NCBI GenBank assembly: GCA_964353855.1
Contig: CAYGWX010000004.1
Span: forward strand, 30,611-92,144
Direction: 5' to 3'
DNA length: 61,534 bases
From: CAYGWX01 sp964353855 [NCBI: uncultured bacterium]
GTDB lineage: Bacteria > Edwardsbacteria > CAYGWX01
In this document: positions 14,923-23,664 of the stretch, one piece after another
How the letters are laid out: every line of letters starts with the position of its first letter
Position numbering within the stretch: the stretch's first letter is position 1
Translations under genes and position numbers: made by a program
Notes under the pieces: model-generated
Database searches by the model: none
What the model saw: the letters and a program-made list of their open reading frames with translations, nothing else
What the model was told of the DNA's origin: nothing

Positions 14923-16404
14923 ATGGAACTCGGACTGCGTTCGGAACTTCGCCAGATCCTCTCCCCCGAGCTGATGCAGTTTCTCAAACTGCTCCAGCTC
15001 AACTCCCTGGAGCTGCAACAGCTCATCCGGCAGGAACTGGAGACCAACCCCATGCTGGAGGAGGTGGAGGAGGAGCCGGAGGCGAAGGAGGAGAGCGAGC
15101 CTTCCGGGAGCGGGCCGGAGGCCGGCCCCGCCGCGCCGGAGGAGTCCGAGGGGACGATGGGCGAGGAAAGGATCAACTGGGAGGATTTCATGCAGGAGGG
15201 GCTGGACTCCGGGTTCCGGCGACAGGAGGAGGCCGAGGAGACCAACCTCACGGTTCAGGACACGTCCTCGAGCATCGAGGATTTCCTCCTCTCCCAACTC
15301 CGCCTCACGGTCTCGGACCATGAGACCCAGGGCGTCGGGGCCTACCTGATCGGAAATCTGGACGAGAACGGGTACCTGGTCTGCCCCACGTCGGAGATCG
15401 CCGAGAAAATGCTGGTCCCGGAGGAGAAGGTCCGGGAGGTCCTGAAGATCGTCCAAGGGTTCGACCCGGCGGGGATCGGGGCCCGCACCCTGCAGGAATG
15501 CCTCCTGCTCCAGCTGGAGAGGGAGGAGCCGCCGGACGAGGTGGCGATCGAGATCGTCCGCAGCCACCTGGAGGACATGCAGAAGCGGCGAAGCCAGGCC
15601 CTGGCCAGAAAAGTGGGGGTTCCCCTGGACCTGGTGCAGAAGGCCCTGACGCACATCGCCAACCTCCAGCCCAAACCCGGGTCGAGCTACTCCAACGAGC
15701 AGATCGCCTACGTGTTCCCGGACCTGATCGTGGAGCGGGTGGACGGGGATTACCTCGTCAGCCTGAACGACCGGCACATCCCGCGGGTGCGAATCAGCGC
15801 CTCCTACCGCGGCATCCTGGGAAAGCGGGGGGGCGCGCCCAAGGCGGACCGGGACTTCGTGACCAAGAAGCTGCAGTCCGCCCGGGTGGTGGTCAAGATG
15901 ATCCAGCACCGGAGGGACACCCTGCTCCACCTGATGCGGTTCATCGTGGCCTACCAACGAGGGTTCTTCGACCACGGCCCGGAGCACCTCCGGCCCCTGA
16001 CCATGAGCCAGGCCGCGGAGGAGATCAAGATGCACGAGTCCACGGTAAGCCGGATCGCCCACGGGAAATACTGCCTGACGCCCCAGGGGGTGTTCCCGCT
16101 GCGCAGCTTCTTCTCCAGCCGGGGAATAGAGAAAATCGGGGGGGGGAACGAAATTTCAAACCAGGGGGTCCGGAACCGGATCGCCCGCCTGGTGGAGAAC
16201 GAGGATAAGCAGAATCCCCTGTCCGACCTGGAGATCGGAGTGCTCCTGCGGGTGGAGGGCTTCGACCTGGCCCGCCGGACCATCGCCAAATACCGCGAAG
16301 ACCTGGGCATCCACACGGCCCGGATCCGGCGGGAGATTGCCCAGGGAAGGGCCAGCGAGCAGGAGGCGCGCGAGCCCCAAGAGGAGCAGAAGGTTTCGAG
16401 ATAG
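14923..16404 (+). CDS. rpoN: RNA polymerase sigma-54 factor
   Basis: The protein has 493 residues with all three regions: a Gln/Leu-rich activator-binding N terminus (QILSPELMQFLKLLQLN, LQQLIRQELETNPMLEE), an acidic linker (60-100), the core-binding domain, and a C-terminal DNA-binding part with the helix-turn-helix (HESTVSRIAHGKY) and the RpoN box ARRTIAKYR near residue 450. The start is 14923 because the family consensus begins there; a longer reading overlaps lptB. It directs transcription from -24/-12 promoters with AAA+ activators, none of which lie in the window. It is 8 nt from lptB. The C-terminal 25 residues are a charged extension. Confidence 0.95.
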   Translation: MELGLRSELRQILSPELMQFLKLLQLNSLELQQLIRQELETNPMLEEVEEEPEAKEESEPSGSGPEAGPAAPEESEGTMGEERINWEDFMQEGLDSGFRRQEEAEETNLTVQDTSSSIEDFLLSQLRLTVSDHETQGVGAYLIGNLDENGYLVCPTSEIAEKMLVPEEKVREVLKIVQGFDPAGIGARTLQECLLLQLEREEPPDEVAIEIVRSHLEDMQKRRSQALARKVGVPLDLVQKALTHIANLQPKPGSSYSNEQIAYVFPDLIVERVDGDYLVSLNDRHIPRVRISASYRGILGKRGGAPKADRDFVTKKLQSARVVVKMIQHRRDTLLHLMRFIVAYQRGFFDHGPEHLRPLTMSQAAEEIKMHESTVSRIAHGKYCLTPQGVFPLRSFFSSRGIEKIGGGNEISNQGVRNRIARLVENEDKQNPLSDLEIGVLLRVEGFDLARRTIAKYREDLGIHTARIRREIAQGRASEQEAREPQEEQKVSR

Positions 16405-16431
16405 GCTTCAAGGCAGCATTCGGAGAAAGGT

Positions 16432-16506
16432 TCCTCGGTAGCTCAATGGTAGAGCAGCCGGCTGTTAACCGGCTGGTTGGAGGTTCGAGTCCTCCCCGAG
16501 GAGCCA
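16432..16506 (+). tRNA. tRNA-Asn (anticodon GTT)
   Basis: The acceptor stem TCCTCGG pairs with CCGAGGA; the anticodon stem GCCGG/CCGGC holds the loop CTGTTAA, giving anticodon GTT; the T arm GGAGGTTCGAGTCCTCC is perfect; CCA is encoded. It lies just downstream of rpoN. Confidence 0.97.
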
Positions 16507-16514
16507 GAAAATGC

Positions 16515-16547
16515 CAAGCTCACCCACCAGGGCGAGCTTGAGTTTTT
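16515..16547 (+). terminator. Terminator after tRNA-Asn
   Basis: CAAGCTC (16515-16521) and GAGCTTG (16534-16540) form the stem, followed by AGTTTTT. Confidence 0.85.
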
Positions 16548-16567
16548 AGAGGAAAATCCCGTATAAT
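16538..16567 (+). promoter_or_regulatory. Promoter of the citrate-lyase-like operon, overlapping the tRNA terminator
   Basis: TTGAGT (16538-16543), 18-bp spacer, TATAAT (16562-16567). The -35 lies in the 3' arm and tail of the tRNA terminator. Confidence 0.6.
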
Positions 16568-16617
16568 TATTACGGATTGACGGTTTCATTTTCCTAAAGG
16601 TATAAGAAGGAGATCGC

Positions 16618-18165
16618 ATGGCAAGGCTGTACGAGTATCAGGGCAAGGAACTGCTGAGAAAAGCGGGGCTCAAGACCGCCCGGGGAGGGCCGGCTTCCAG
16701 CCCGGAGGAGGCCCGCAAGGTTGCGGAGTCCATCGGGACCCCCTGCGTGGTGAAGGCCCAGGCCTGGGTCACCGGACGGGCCTCCCTGGGAGGGATCAAG
16801 AAGGTCGAGACCCCGGGTGAGGCCGAGGCCGCGGCCAAGGCCATCCTGGGCCTCGTGATGAAGGGCTTCAAAGTCGAGCAGGTCCTGGTCGAGGAGCGCT
16901 TGGACATCGAGCGGGAGTTCTATGCCGGGGTCATCATCAACGACAGCGAAAAATGCCCGGTGGTCATCTTCTCCTCCAAAGGCGGGACCGGGATCGAGGA
17001 GATCGCCAAGGAATACCCGGACAAGGTCGCCCGGGCGAACCTGGACGTGCGCCAGGGACTCACCCCGGAGATGGCCAGGGGCCTGGTCCAGAAGACCGGG
17101 ATTCAAAACGGGCTTACGGAGAAACTCGCCGAGGCGCTGGTCACGCTCTACGGGGTGGCCAGACAGTGGGAGGCCCGAGCCTGCGAGATCAACCCCCTGG
17201 TCCTCCTGAACAGCGGAGAGCTCTGCGCCGCGGACTGCCGGGTCTCGATCGACGACTACGCCGTGTTCCGGCACCCGGAGCTTGGGATAGAGATCGCCAG
17301 GGAGTTCGACCGCCCGGCCACGGACCTGGAGAAAATCGCCTGGAAGGTGGAGGCCAACGACTACCGGGGGACCTTCTATTTCATCCAGATGGCCCAGGGT
17401 TTCAAAAAGGAGGATAACTATTTAGGATTCCACGGGGCCGGGGGAGGGGGCTCGATGATGAGCATGGACGCGGTGCTATCCCGTGGCTTCAAGCTGGCCA
17501 CGTTCTGCGACACCAGCGGGAACCCCCCGGCGTCCAAGGTCTACCGCGCGGCCAAGATCATCCTTTCCACCGGACCCGTCGTGGGCTACTTCTCCTCGGG
17601 CTCCGGGGTCGCCAGCCAAGAGCAGTTCCACTCCGCGCGCGGACTGCTTAAGGCCTTCCGGGAGGAGAACCTCTCGGTCCCGGCTGTGATCCGGCTGGGG
17701 GGAAACCAGGAAGAGAAGGCGATGGATATCCTCCACACCTATACGAAAGACCTGCCCGCCCCGGTGGAAGCCTACGGGAAGAACGATTCTCCCGGGTTCT
17801 GCGCGGACCGGCTGGTCGCCCTCCTGAAGGGCTTCCAGCCCAAAGAAAGAAAGGCCGCCCCGAGGGCGCCGATCCCCAATGAGAATCGCTACGCCTTTGA
17901 GATCCAGACCGGGGAGATCGAGATCAATCACTCCCTGTGTCCCTCCTGCGCCAAGAAGCCCTGCGTCTGGGAGTGTCCCAAGGTCGTGTTCAAGATCGAG
18001 GAGGGCAAGCCGGTCCTGGCGATGACCCCGGAGGAAGCCAAAAAGGGCGGGTGCACGGAGTGCCTGGCCTGCGAGATCGCCTGCGAGTTCGAGGGGAAGA
18101 AAGCTCTCCACATCTCGCTGCCGATCGCGGGGCTTGACGACTATCGGTCCAAATCCAAAATCTAA
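16618..18165 (+). CDS. ATP-citrate lyase-like / citryl-CoA synthetase-like beta subunit with C-terminal ferredoxin domain
   Basis: Residues 1-240 are an ATP-grasp domain of the succinyl-CoA synthetase beta/AclB type (YEYQGKELLRKAGL, PCVVKAQAW, VEERLDIEREFY, IFSSKGGTGIEEIA, CEINPLVLL). Residues 240-405 are the CoA-ligase domain (GFHGAGGGGSMMSMDA, CDTSGNPPASKVYRAAK). Unlike known AclB, about 87 residues are added at the C terminus with two cluster motifs, CPSCAKKPCVWECP (near 441) and CTECLACEIACEF (near 479), a 2x[4Fe-4S] ferredoxin-type module. With the next gene it should form citryl-CoA from citrate, CoA and ATP and cleave it to acetyl-CoA and oxaloacetate. AAGAAGGAG precedes the ATG. The cluster may tie the reaction to electron flow or sense redox state; that is inference. 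A different 2-hydroxy-acid substrate is possible. Confidence 0.8.
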   Translation: MARLYEYQGKELLRKAGLKTARGGPASSPEEARKVAESIGTPCVVKAQAWVTGRASLGGIKKVETPGEAEAAAKAILGLVMKGFKVEQVLVEERLDIEREFYAGVIINDSEKCPVVIFSSKGGTGIEEIAKEYPDKVARANLDVRQGLTPEMARGLVQKTGIQNGLTEKLAEALVTLYGVARQWEARACEINPLVLLNSGELCAADCRVSIDDYAVFRHPELGIEIAREFDRPATDLEKIAWKVEANDYRGTFYFIQMAQGFKKEDNYLGFHGAGGGGSMMSMDAVLSRGFKLATFCDTSGNPPASKVYRAAKIILSTGPVVGYFSSGSGVASQEQFHSARGLLKAFREENLSVPAVIRLGGNQEEKAMDILHTYTKDLPAPVEAYGKNDSPGFCADRLVALLKGFQPKERKAAPRAPIPNENRYAFEIQTGEIEINHSLCPSCAKKPCVWECPKVVFKIEEGKPVLAMTPEEAKKGGCTECLACEIACEFEGKKALHISLPIAGLDDYRSKSKI

Positions 18166-18174
18166 GAAACTAAA

Positions 18175-19881
18175 ATGTCTATCCTGATCAACGAGAAGAC
18201 CCGAGTACTGGTCCAGGGCATCACCGGTCGGGAGGGGATGGTTCGGACCTTGCTGATGAAGGATTACGGCACGAACGTGGTGGCCGGGGTGACCCCGGGG
18301 AAGGCCGGGACCGTGGTGCACGGGGTCCCGGTGTACGACTCCGTGGCCCAGGCCGTGGAGAAGGAGGGGCCGATGGACGCCTCGGCGGTGTTCATCCCCG
18401 CCCCACAGGTGAAGGCCGCGGCCCTGGAGGCTATGGAATCGGGGATCAAGTTCATGCTCCTGGTCCCGGACCGGGTACCCATCTATGACGTCCTGGAGAT
18501 CTGCGCCGTGGCCAAGGAGAAGGGGGTGCGGTTCCAGGGGCCCAACACCCTGGGGATCCTATCCGTGGACAAGGCCGTGATGGGGATGATCGGGGGGAGC
18601 GCCCGCTCGGCCAAATCCTGGTTCAAGCCCGGGCCGGTGGGGGTCTGCTCCCGGAGCGGGGGGATCACCTCCTCGATGTCCTATTATTTAAATCAAGAGG
18701 GGATCGGCCAGACCACGATCTGCCACGTGGGCGGGGACGCGATCATCGGCCTGCCGTTGAACGAGATGGTCAAGCGCTTCGAGAAGGACCCCGAGACCCT
18801 GGCCGTGGTGATGTTCGGGGAGATCGGGGGCAGCCAGGAGGAGGAGATCGCGGAGCTCATCAAGCGGGGCGAAGTCACCAAACCCCTGGTGGCCTATATC
18901 GGCGGGCGGGCGGCCAAGTCCGGGACGCGGTTCTCCCACGCCGGAGCCATCGTGGAAGGCAACCGGGGTACCTGGGAGGGAAAGGTGAAGGCCCTGCGGG
19001 AGGCCGGGGCCACCGTGGTGGAGGAGTTCGGAGATCTGCCCAGGGTCACCAAGGACGTGCTCGCCCGGAAGGGAATCACGGCCACCCAGAAAGTGACCAA
19101 GCCCACCGGGGAGAAGTGGCCCACGGCGATCACCAAGATCGAGCCCAACCGCATCTTCCTCCGGGGCTACAAGCTGGACGAGCTGATGGGGAAGATATCC
19201 TACTCCCAGGCCGTATTCCTGGCCCTGCGGGGAGATATGCCCTCGGAGAAGGTCGGCAAGCTCATCGAATCCATCCTGGTCGCGTCCATCGACCACGGGG
19301 TGACCCCGCCCTCGGCCCTGGCTGCCTTGAACGTGGCTACGACCGGAGCCTCCCTGACCGCGGCCCTGGCCGCGGGGATCCTCTCCATCTCGGAGTTCCA
19401 CGGCGGGGCCATCGAGCAAGGAATGAGGCTCATCATGGGCGGCTTGGAACGGAGCAAGGGGAAGAACGCCTCGATCCAGGACACGGCCCTGGAGATCATC
19501 AAGGAATACCGCGAGGCCAAGAAGCGGCTGCACGGGTTCGGGCACCGCATCCACACCGACGACCCCCGGACCAAGAAGCTCTTCGCCCTGGCCGAGGAGC
19601 TGGGCCTGTCCGGGGAAGGAGTGAAGATGGCCAAGGCCCTGGAGGGAGCGTTCGGGAAGCACACCGGAAAGCGCCTGCCGGTGAACGTGGACGGAGCCAT
19701 CGCCGCCCTGCTCGTGGACCTGGGCTTCGAGCCCGAAATCGGGAACGCCTTCTTCATCATCGCCCGGGTTCCGGGGCTCATCGCCCATATCCGGGAGGAA
19801 AAGACCCGGTTCGCCCCGATGCGGGTCATCGAGCCCAGGCAGTTCGAGTACGACGGACCCCCGGAGAGGAAGCTGGAGTAG
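18175..19881 (+). CDS. ATP-citrate lyase-like alpha subunit (CoA-binding/ligase domain fused to citryl-CoA lyase domain)
   Basis: Residues 1-290 are the succinyl-CoA synthetase alpha fold: CoA-binding GITGREGM and the phosphohistidine His255 in TRFSHAGAIVEG. Residues 310-568 are a citrate-synthase-like lyase: His374 (SIDHGVTPPS), His457 (GFGHRIHTDDPR) and Asp506 (VNVDGA) match the catalytic His-His-Asp of citrate synthase. This order is that of AclA in Chlorobium-type ATP-citrate lyase. It is 9 nt downstream of the beta subunit, so one operon. In the cytoplasm it would complete citrate cleavage and, with aconitase and isocitrate dehydrogenase at 24-27 kb, allow a reductive TCA arm or acetyl-CoA supply. 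A strong terminator follows. Confidence 0.88.
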   Translation: MSILINEKTRVLVQGITGREGMVRTLLMKDYGTNVVAGVTPGKAGTVVHGVPVYDSVAQAVEKEGPMDASAVFIPAPQVKAAALEAMESGIKFMLLVPDRVPIYDVLEICAVAKEKGVRFQGPNTLGILSVDKAVMGMIGGSARSAKSWFKPGPVGVCSRSGGITSSMSYYLNQEGIGQTTICHVGGDAIIGLPLNEMVKRFEKDPETLAVVMFGEIGGSQEEEIAELIKRGEVTKPLVAYIGGRAAKSGTRFSHAGAIVEGNRGTWEGKVKALREAGATVVEEFGDLPRVTKDVLARKGITATQKVTKPTGEKWPTAITKIEPNRIFLRGYKLDELMGKISYSQAVFLALRGDMPSEKVGKLIESILVASIDHGVTPPSALAALNVATTGASLTAALAAGILSISEFHGGAIEQGMRLIMGGLERSKGKNASIQDTALEIIKEYREAKKRLHGFGHRIHTDDPRTKKLFALAEELGLSGEGVKMAKALEGAFGKHTGKRLPVNVDGAIAALLVDLGFEPEIGNAFFIIARVPGLIAHIREEKTRFAPMRVIEPRQFEYDGPPERKLE

Positions 19882-19901
19882 GTCGGATATTTGATGGAAT
19901 C

Positions 19902-19937
19902 AGAGGGGCCGCCCTTCGGGAGGCCCCTCTTTCTATT
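19902..19937 (+). terminator. Terminator after the citrate-lyase operon
   Basis: AGAGGGGCC pairs with GGCCCCTCT (inner part CCTTCGGG), followed by TTCTATT. Confidence 0.88.
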
Positions 19938-19975
19938 AACTCAACGCAACCCCAGTTCCGGGGAGCGATTTACAC

Positions 19976-21793
19976 CTAGTTCTTCAAAATCTTCTCGATC
20001 CGGGCCTGCATCTCCGGGGTCTTCACGACCGCGTGCTTCACAGCCAGATCCACGGTATAATGATCCGTGCCTTTGTGCAGCTCGATGATCCGGAGGACGG
20101 TCTCCGGGGAGGGAGCCTCCTTGCCTGCCAAGATCGCGTAGGCATGCATGGGGTCCATCAGATATTTGTCGGTGTATTTGGGTTTAATGTCTTTTCCTGG
20201 ATCCGGCGCCGCTTGAGCCGGGGCTTCAAGTCCCGGACCGGATTGCATCAAATAGCCGTAAGCCTCAGCGGACCCCTGGATAATCTTCGGGCCGCTTTTC
20301 GCTTCGTCCGCGGACCCCGGCCCGGGCTCTTGAGGCGGGCTTGCCGGAGGAGATGGCTTCACCGGAGCATCGCCCCGGGCAAGATCAGCGAATAACCTCC
20401 TGGTCCGGGCTTCCTCGGCCCTGGCGGAAGCATGTTCATACGCCGCTTGTTTCTCCCGGCTGAAAACCAGCGCCAGTTTATAAGCCAGCTTGGCCTCCAC
20501 CCATTTCTCTTCGGTGGAGAACCGGTTACCCAGCAACGAGGCTTTTTCGGCAATATCCCGCAAGGCCTTCAGCGGAACGGCGGCCCCCTCTTTGATCATG
20601 TCCTCCAGTTGGGATGCCGGCCCCAAGGCCCTTTCCAGGTCTGCTCTTCCCACGGGGTCTTTGTTGATCAGGCTGGTGAGCTCGTCGACGGGAGCATCGT
20701 ACGGCCTTCCTTTTCCCGCCGGAGCCGTTGAAGGTGTGGGTGAGGATCGGACCTGCGGTGCAGGTTCCCCGGCGGGCTCATCCGGTTTCGGACCTCTGGC
20801 TTCGGCGTAAGCCTTGGCGGCTTCTTCGTCACCGAAGGCCGCGGAAAGCCGTAAACCTTCGAGGGAAAGGCCGGCCTCGTTTCTCTCTGCGAAGGTCGTC
20901 CTCAAAGCGGAAAAGGCGTTCCTGAGCTTGACCGCGTCCTCCATGGGCAAGGCGACCTGTTTTTCCTGCAACATTTTTTCCAGCTTCAAGCCCAGATTCA
21001 GCGCCCGTTGATTCTCGGACAGGCTTTCGGAACGGGCATACTCCTCCACCTTGTTCGCGAAATCCGTGTACATGGCATAAAACCGTTCTTTCGCTTCCCT
21101 CAGCGGATCTTCTTTCGCGGGCGCTTCCACCGCTTCGTCCCCGAATCCGAGGTCAGCCCCAGGCCCCTGATAAGCAACCCCTTGAAACGCCCCGGAGTCC
21201 TGCTGCTCGGCCGGTTGAGACGGTGGTTCGGGCGGAGGGGGAGCAGGCGGACTTGCAGGAAGCGAAGGTGCGAAGCGATGTTCTGCCCCGGGCTCAACCC
21301 CGTAATCGATGACGATATCTCCAGACGGACTCGGAGCCGTATCCTGAAATTGAGAAACGACCTCCGCGATGGAACCGCCGTAGCCTTCAGGAACCGCGGA
21401 GACCGGAGAGGGTGTCGAAGCTCCTTCGATCGGCGGAGGAGGGATGGCTTCGGGCCTTGCTTTCGTTTCCGGCTCCCGGGTTGAGGGTCTTCCTGTCGGA
21501 CCCCCGAAGAGATCAGCCAAGCTGAAGAACGGTTGAGCCGTTTCCGGATGCTCGTTCCCCATGTTACGAAGGTACTGGCCGATTTGAACCCTCTCCTCCT
21601 CGGTCAAGATCTTGGAATCGGGATGGTCCTGCATCAAGGATTGCAGGCTTTGAGCATTGGCCAATGCCCCTTCCGATGATCCGCAGCTCATCAAAGAGCT
21701 TAAATACAGGCGGGCCTTGGTTTTTGGGTCCAGGCCACCTCTGGCTTTGGGTTTCTCTTCCTTGTCTGGCTTTCGCGATCTTCCGAATAGCAT
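19976..21793 (-). CDS. Large soluble protein with proline-rich linker and helical repeats, function unknown
   Basis: I do not recognise this 605-residue protein. It has a short basic N terminus (MLFGRSRKPDKEEKPKARGG), a helical block (25-100), a Pro/Ser/Glu-rich disordered linker (100-220), helical TPR- or coiled-coil-like segments (225-330 and 380-470), a second Pro-rich linker, and a final helical block (520-605) ending ARIEKILKN. No signal peptide or membrane segment is seen. The two helical blocks flanked by linkers suggest a scaffold. The start at 21793 has only a weak ribosome-binding site. It is convergent with the citrate-lyase operon. Confidence 0.65.
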   Translation of the reverse strand: MLFGRSRKPDKEEKPKARGGLDPKTKARLYLSSLMSCGSSEGALANAQSLQSLMQDHPDSKILTEEERVQIGQYLRNMGNEHPETAQPFFSLADLFGGPTGRPSTREPETKARPEAIPPPPIEGASTPSPVSAVPEGYGGSIAEVVSQFQDTAPSPSGDIVIDYGVEPGAEHRFAPSLPASPPAPPPPEPPSQPAEQQDSGAFQGVAYQGPGADLGFGDEAVEAPAKEDPLREAKERFYAMYTDFANKVEEYARSESLSENQRALNLGLKLEKMLQEKQVALPMEDAVKLRNAFSALRTTFAERNEAGLSLEGLRLSAAFGDEEAAKAYAEARGPKPDEPAGEPAPQVRSSPTPSTAPAGKGRPYDAPVDELTSLINKDPVGRADLERALGPASQLEDMIKEGAAVPLKALRDIAEKASLLGNRFSTEEKWVEAKLAYKLALVFSREKQAAYEHASARAEEARTRRLFADLARGDAPVKPSPPASPPQEPGPGSADEAKSGPKIIQGSAEAYGYLMQSGPGLEAPAQAAPDPGKDIKPKYTDKYLMDPMHAYAILAGKEAPSPETVLRIIELHKGTDHYTVDLAVKHAVVKTPEMQARIEKILKN

Positions 21794-21975
21794 GGTTATT
21801 TCATTCTTATCAGTATGGCTGAACAGAACAGGCTATATAAATCTATCACAAAACCCCGTATTATTCAAGAGGCGGCTTCGGTCAGGTGGAAAGCGGACAG
21901 CCCTTTTCATTGGACCTGGTCAGAACCCCATAAGGTATGGGAAGGTAAAGCCGTAAATTTGGATCTCATAGTATC

Positions 21976-22004
21976 TTGAAAAAAATCAGCGGGTGGGGTA
22001 TAAT
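21976..22004 (+). promoter_or_regulatory. Promoter of the second DinB gene
   Basis: TTGAAA (21976-21981), 17-bp spacer, TATAAT (21999-22004); AAAGGAG lies before the ATG at 22052. The gap 21794-21975 holds no recognisable feature. Confidence 0.8.
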
Positions 22005-22051
22005 ATCATTCGGAATCGCAATCATCACTCAAGCGAAAGGAGAGAACACTC

Positions 22052-22555
22052 ATGTTCAAGACCATTTCCGATTTCGAGAAGGCCTGGGGATACGAGGGCC
22101 CGGCCACCCTGAAGCTCATCGGCAAGCTGACCGACGCCTCGCTCGCCCAGCGGGTCGGGCCGCAGTACGCGACCCTGGGCTGGCTGGCCTGGCACCTGAC
22201 CACCGCGATCCCGGAGATGTGCGGGCGCACGGGCCTTAAGATCAATGGCCCGGCCACGGGAGCGCCGGTCCCGGCAAAGGCCGCGGACATCCTCGCAACC
22301 TACGAGAAGGCCTCGAAGTCCCTGATGGAGCAGATCAAGAGCCTTTGGAAGGACGAGACTCTGGAGGTCAAGGATGACATGTACGGGGAGATGTGGAAGC
22401 GGGGCGAGACCCTGTTTTCCCTGGTCATGCACCAGGCCCATCACCGGGGACAGATGACCGTCCTGATGCGCCAGGCCGGGCTCCCGGTCACAGGGACCTA
22501 CGGCCCCTCGTGCGAGGAATGGGCGGCGATGGGAATGAAACCCCCGGCAGTGTGA
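22052..22555 (+). CDS. DinB-family metal-binding protein
   Basis: This 167-residue DinB-type four-helix protein has ligand histidines His48 (LGWLAWHLT) and His127/His130/His131 (MHQAHHRGQM). It belongs to the DinB_2-like group and is only distantly like the DinB gene at 1740. A conserved Trp-rich tail (CEEWAAMGM) is visible. Function within the superfamily (thiol transferase, hydrolase or other) cannot be told. It has its own good promoter and ribosome-binding site, and the GNAT gene follows after 22 nt, possibly co-transcribed. Confidence 0.85.
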   Translation: MFKTISDFEKAWGYEGPATLKLIGKLTDASLAQRVGPQYATLGWLAWHLTTAIPEMCGRTGLKINGPATGAPVPAKAADILATYEKASKSLMEQIKSLWKDETLEVKDDMYGEMWKRGETLFSLVMHQAHHRGQMTVLMRQAGLPVTGTYGPSCEEWAAMGMKPPAV

Positions 22556-22577
22556 CTTTCTTCTACGGTAGAGAGCG

Positions 22578-22979
22578 ATGATTAGGAAAGCCACAGAAGA
22601 AGACATTCCTGTAATCAAGCAGTTGATGCAGTCGGAACCCGGATACTGGAATCAGGATAACAGGCCGGACGTTCTGAAGATAGCTCTTGGGTCTGCCAAA
22701 GACCTTGCCTTCGTGCGGGATGAGGAGGGGAGCATACTCGGGTTCATCTGCGCCCACGACCTCGGCTTTCGAGCGTACCTGAGTGAACTCATTGTCCATC
22801 GGTCAGCCAGGAGACGGGGTATTGGGAAGCAACTGGTTCAGCGCGTTCAAGACGAGTTGGTGCGACGCAAGTGCCCGGTCCTGTTTTCGGATGTCTGGCG
22901 GACTGCAGAGATATTCTATAGGTCTCTCGGATGGTCAGAGCCAAAGGTTACTCTGCTAAGGAAAAAACTTCTTCCCTGA
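22578..22979 (+). CDS. GNAT-family N-acetyltransferase
   Basis: This is a 133-residue GNAT acetyltransferase beginning MIRKATEEDIPVIKQLM. The acetyl-CoA-binding motif A is visible as LIVHRSARRRGIGKQLVQRV (R-x-x-G-x-G/A form), and motif B ends with the usual AEIFYRSLGW. The substrate is unknown. Its base composition is visibly less GC-rich than the flanking genes, which may indicate a later arrival. It ends in a strong bidirectional-looking terminator at 22984. Confidence 0.85.
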   Translation: MIRKATEEDIPVIKQLMQSEPGYWNQDNRPDVLKIALGSAKDLAFVRDEEGSILGFICAHDLGFRAYLSELIVHRSARRRGIGKQLVQRVQDELVRRKCPVLFSDVWRTAEIFYRSLGWSEPKVTLLRKKLLP

Positions 22980-22983
22980 ACTC

Positions 22984-23009
22984 AAGAGGCCCCGTTTCCG
23001 GGGCCTCTT
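22984..23009 (+). terminator. Terminator after GNAT
   Basis: AAGAGGCCCCG and CGGGGCCTCTT form an 11-bp perfect stem around TTTC. Confidence 0.88.
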
Positions 23010-23200
23010 AAATATCAAGAAAGGAGATTTCAGGATACGGTCAAGAAATTTCGCCCTTTTTTAAACGCCCCCGGATAAGGAGCCTTTTTCCACTTTTTCG
23101 CGTAAGTAGCTCCGAGAAGACCCAGTTATGTGCCCTGAACGAAAAAGCCCCCTTTTGGGGGGACCTCCGAAAGGCCTTTGAAATCCCAAGGGGTTTCCGA

Positions 23201-23233
23201 GGTATTCACGCGATACTCACGCCGTATTCACGC
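23201..23233. repeat. 11-bp array, 3 units
   Basis: GGTATTCACGC, GATACTCACGC and CGTATTCACGC stand head to tail in gene-free DNA. Confidence 0.75.
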
Positions 23234-23454
23234 CCTCCCCTCCCAATCTCCCCCCAAAATAACCAAAAATTTCTTTAAAAAGCCAAATGTGTTTCATTTT
23301 AGCACACACTTAGGGGAAAGGTTCACAATCAAAAAGGCAGCCTCGGGCTGGTTTTTGTGTAATGAATCGAAGTCTCACTGAGAACGCTGGAAACGATAGA
23401 TCACTACGCTCGCTGGAACGCTACGCTACGCTGGAGACGTAACAACCAACGACG

Positions 23455-23482
23455 AGATGCTGAAACAAGTTCAGCATGACGA
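23455..23482. repeat. Dispersed hairpin repeat, copy 1
   Basis: ATGCTGAA-ACAAG-TTCAGCAT (23457-23477) followed by GACGAG. Related copies lie at 36683-36722 and, inverted, at 57296-57342. Confidence 0.75.
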
Positions 23483-23604
23483 GCCTTTCCCAAGCCTTCA
23501 ATTCATTACAGCAAAACCGCCCTCGGTAAAGACAGGACTTCTCTAACCCCTCATTTTATCCCAAAGGGGGCGGAAAGTTAAGACTCTTGGCTTGGATAGC
23601 TGGT

Positions 23605-23634
23605 TTGACAAAACGCCGCAGGCTATGTTATAAT
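23605..23634 (+). promoter_or_regulatory. Promoter of the HD/aconitase/IDH unit
   Basis: TTGACA (23605-23610), 18-bp spacer, TATAAT (23629-23634): a full consensus, 31 bp before the HD gene start. Confidence 0.88.
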
Positions 23635-23664
23635 TTTCACTTCAAGCCTTATGGAGGACTGATA

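Larger units (their letters stand above)
23010..23604. other. Gene-free stretch with short repeats
   Basis: No convincing gene lies here; a 67-codon frame at 23178 is unlike any protein I know. The stretch holds a 3 x 11-bp array (23201-23233), a region with repeated ACGCTACGCTGG-like words (about 23398-23438), and one copy of a dispersed palindrome (23455-23482). Confidence 0.6.

Noticed and set aside
23178-23381. 67-codon ORF in the gene-free stretch
   Set aside because: No ribosome-binding site, begins beside an 11-bp repeat array and has no recognisable features.
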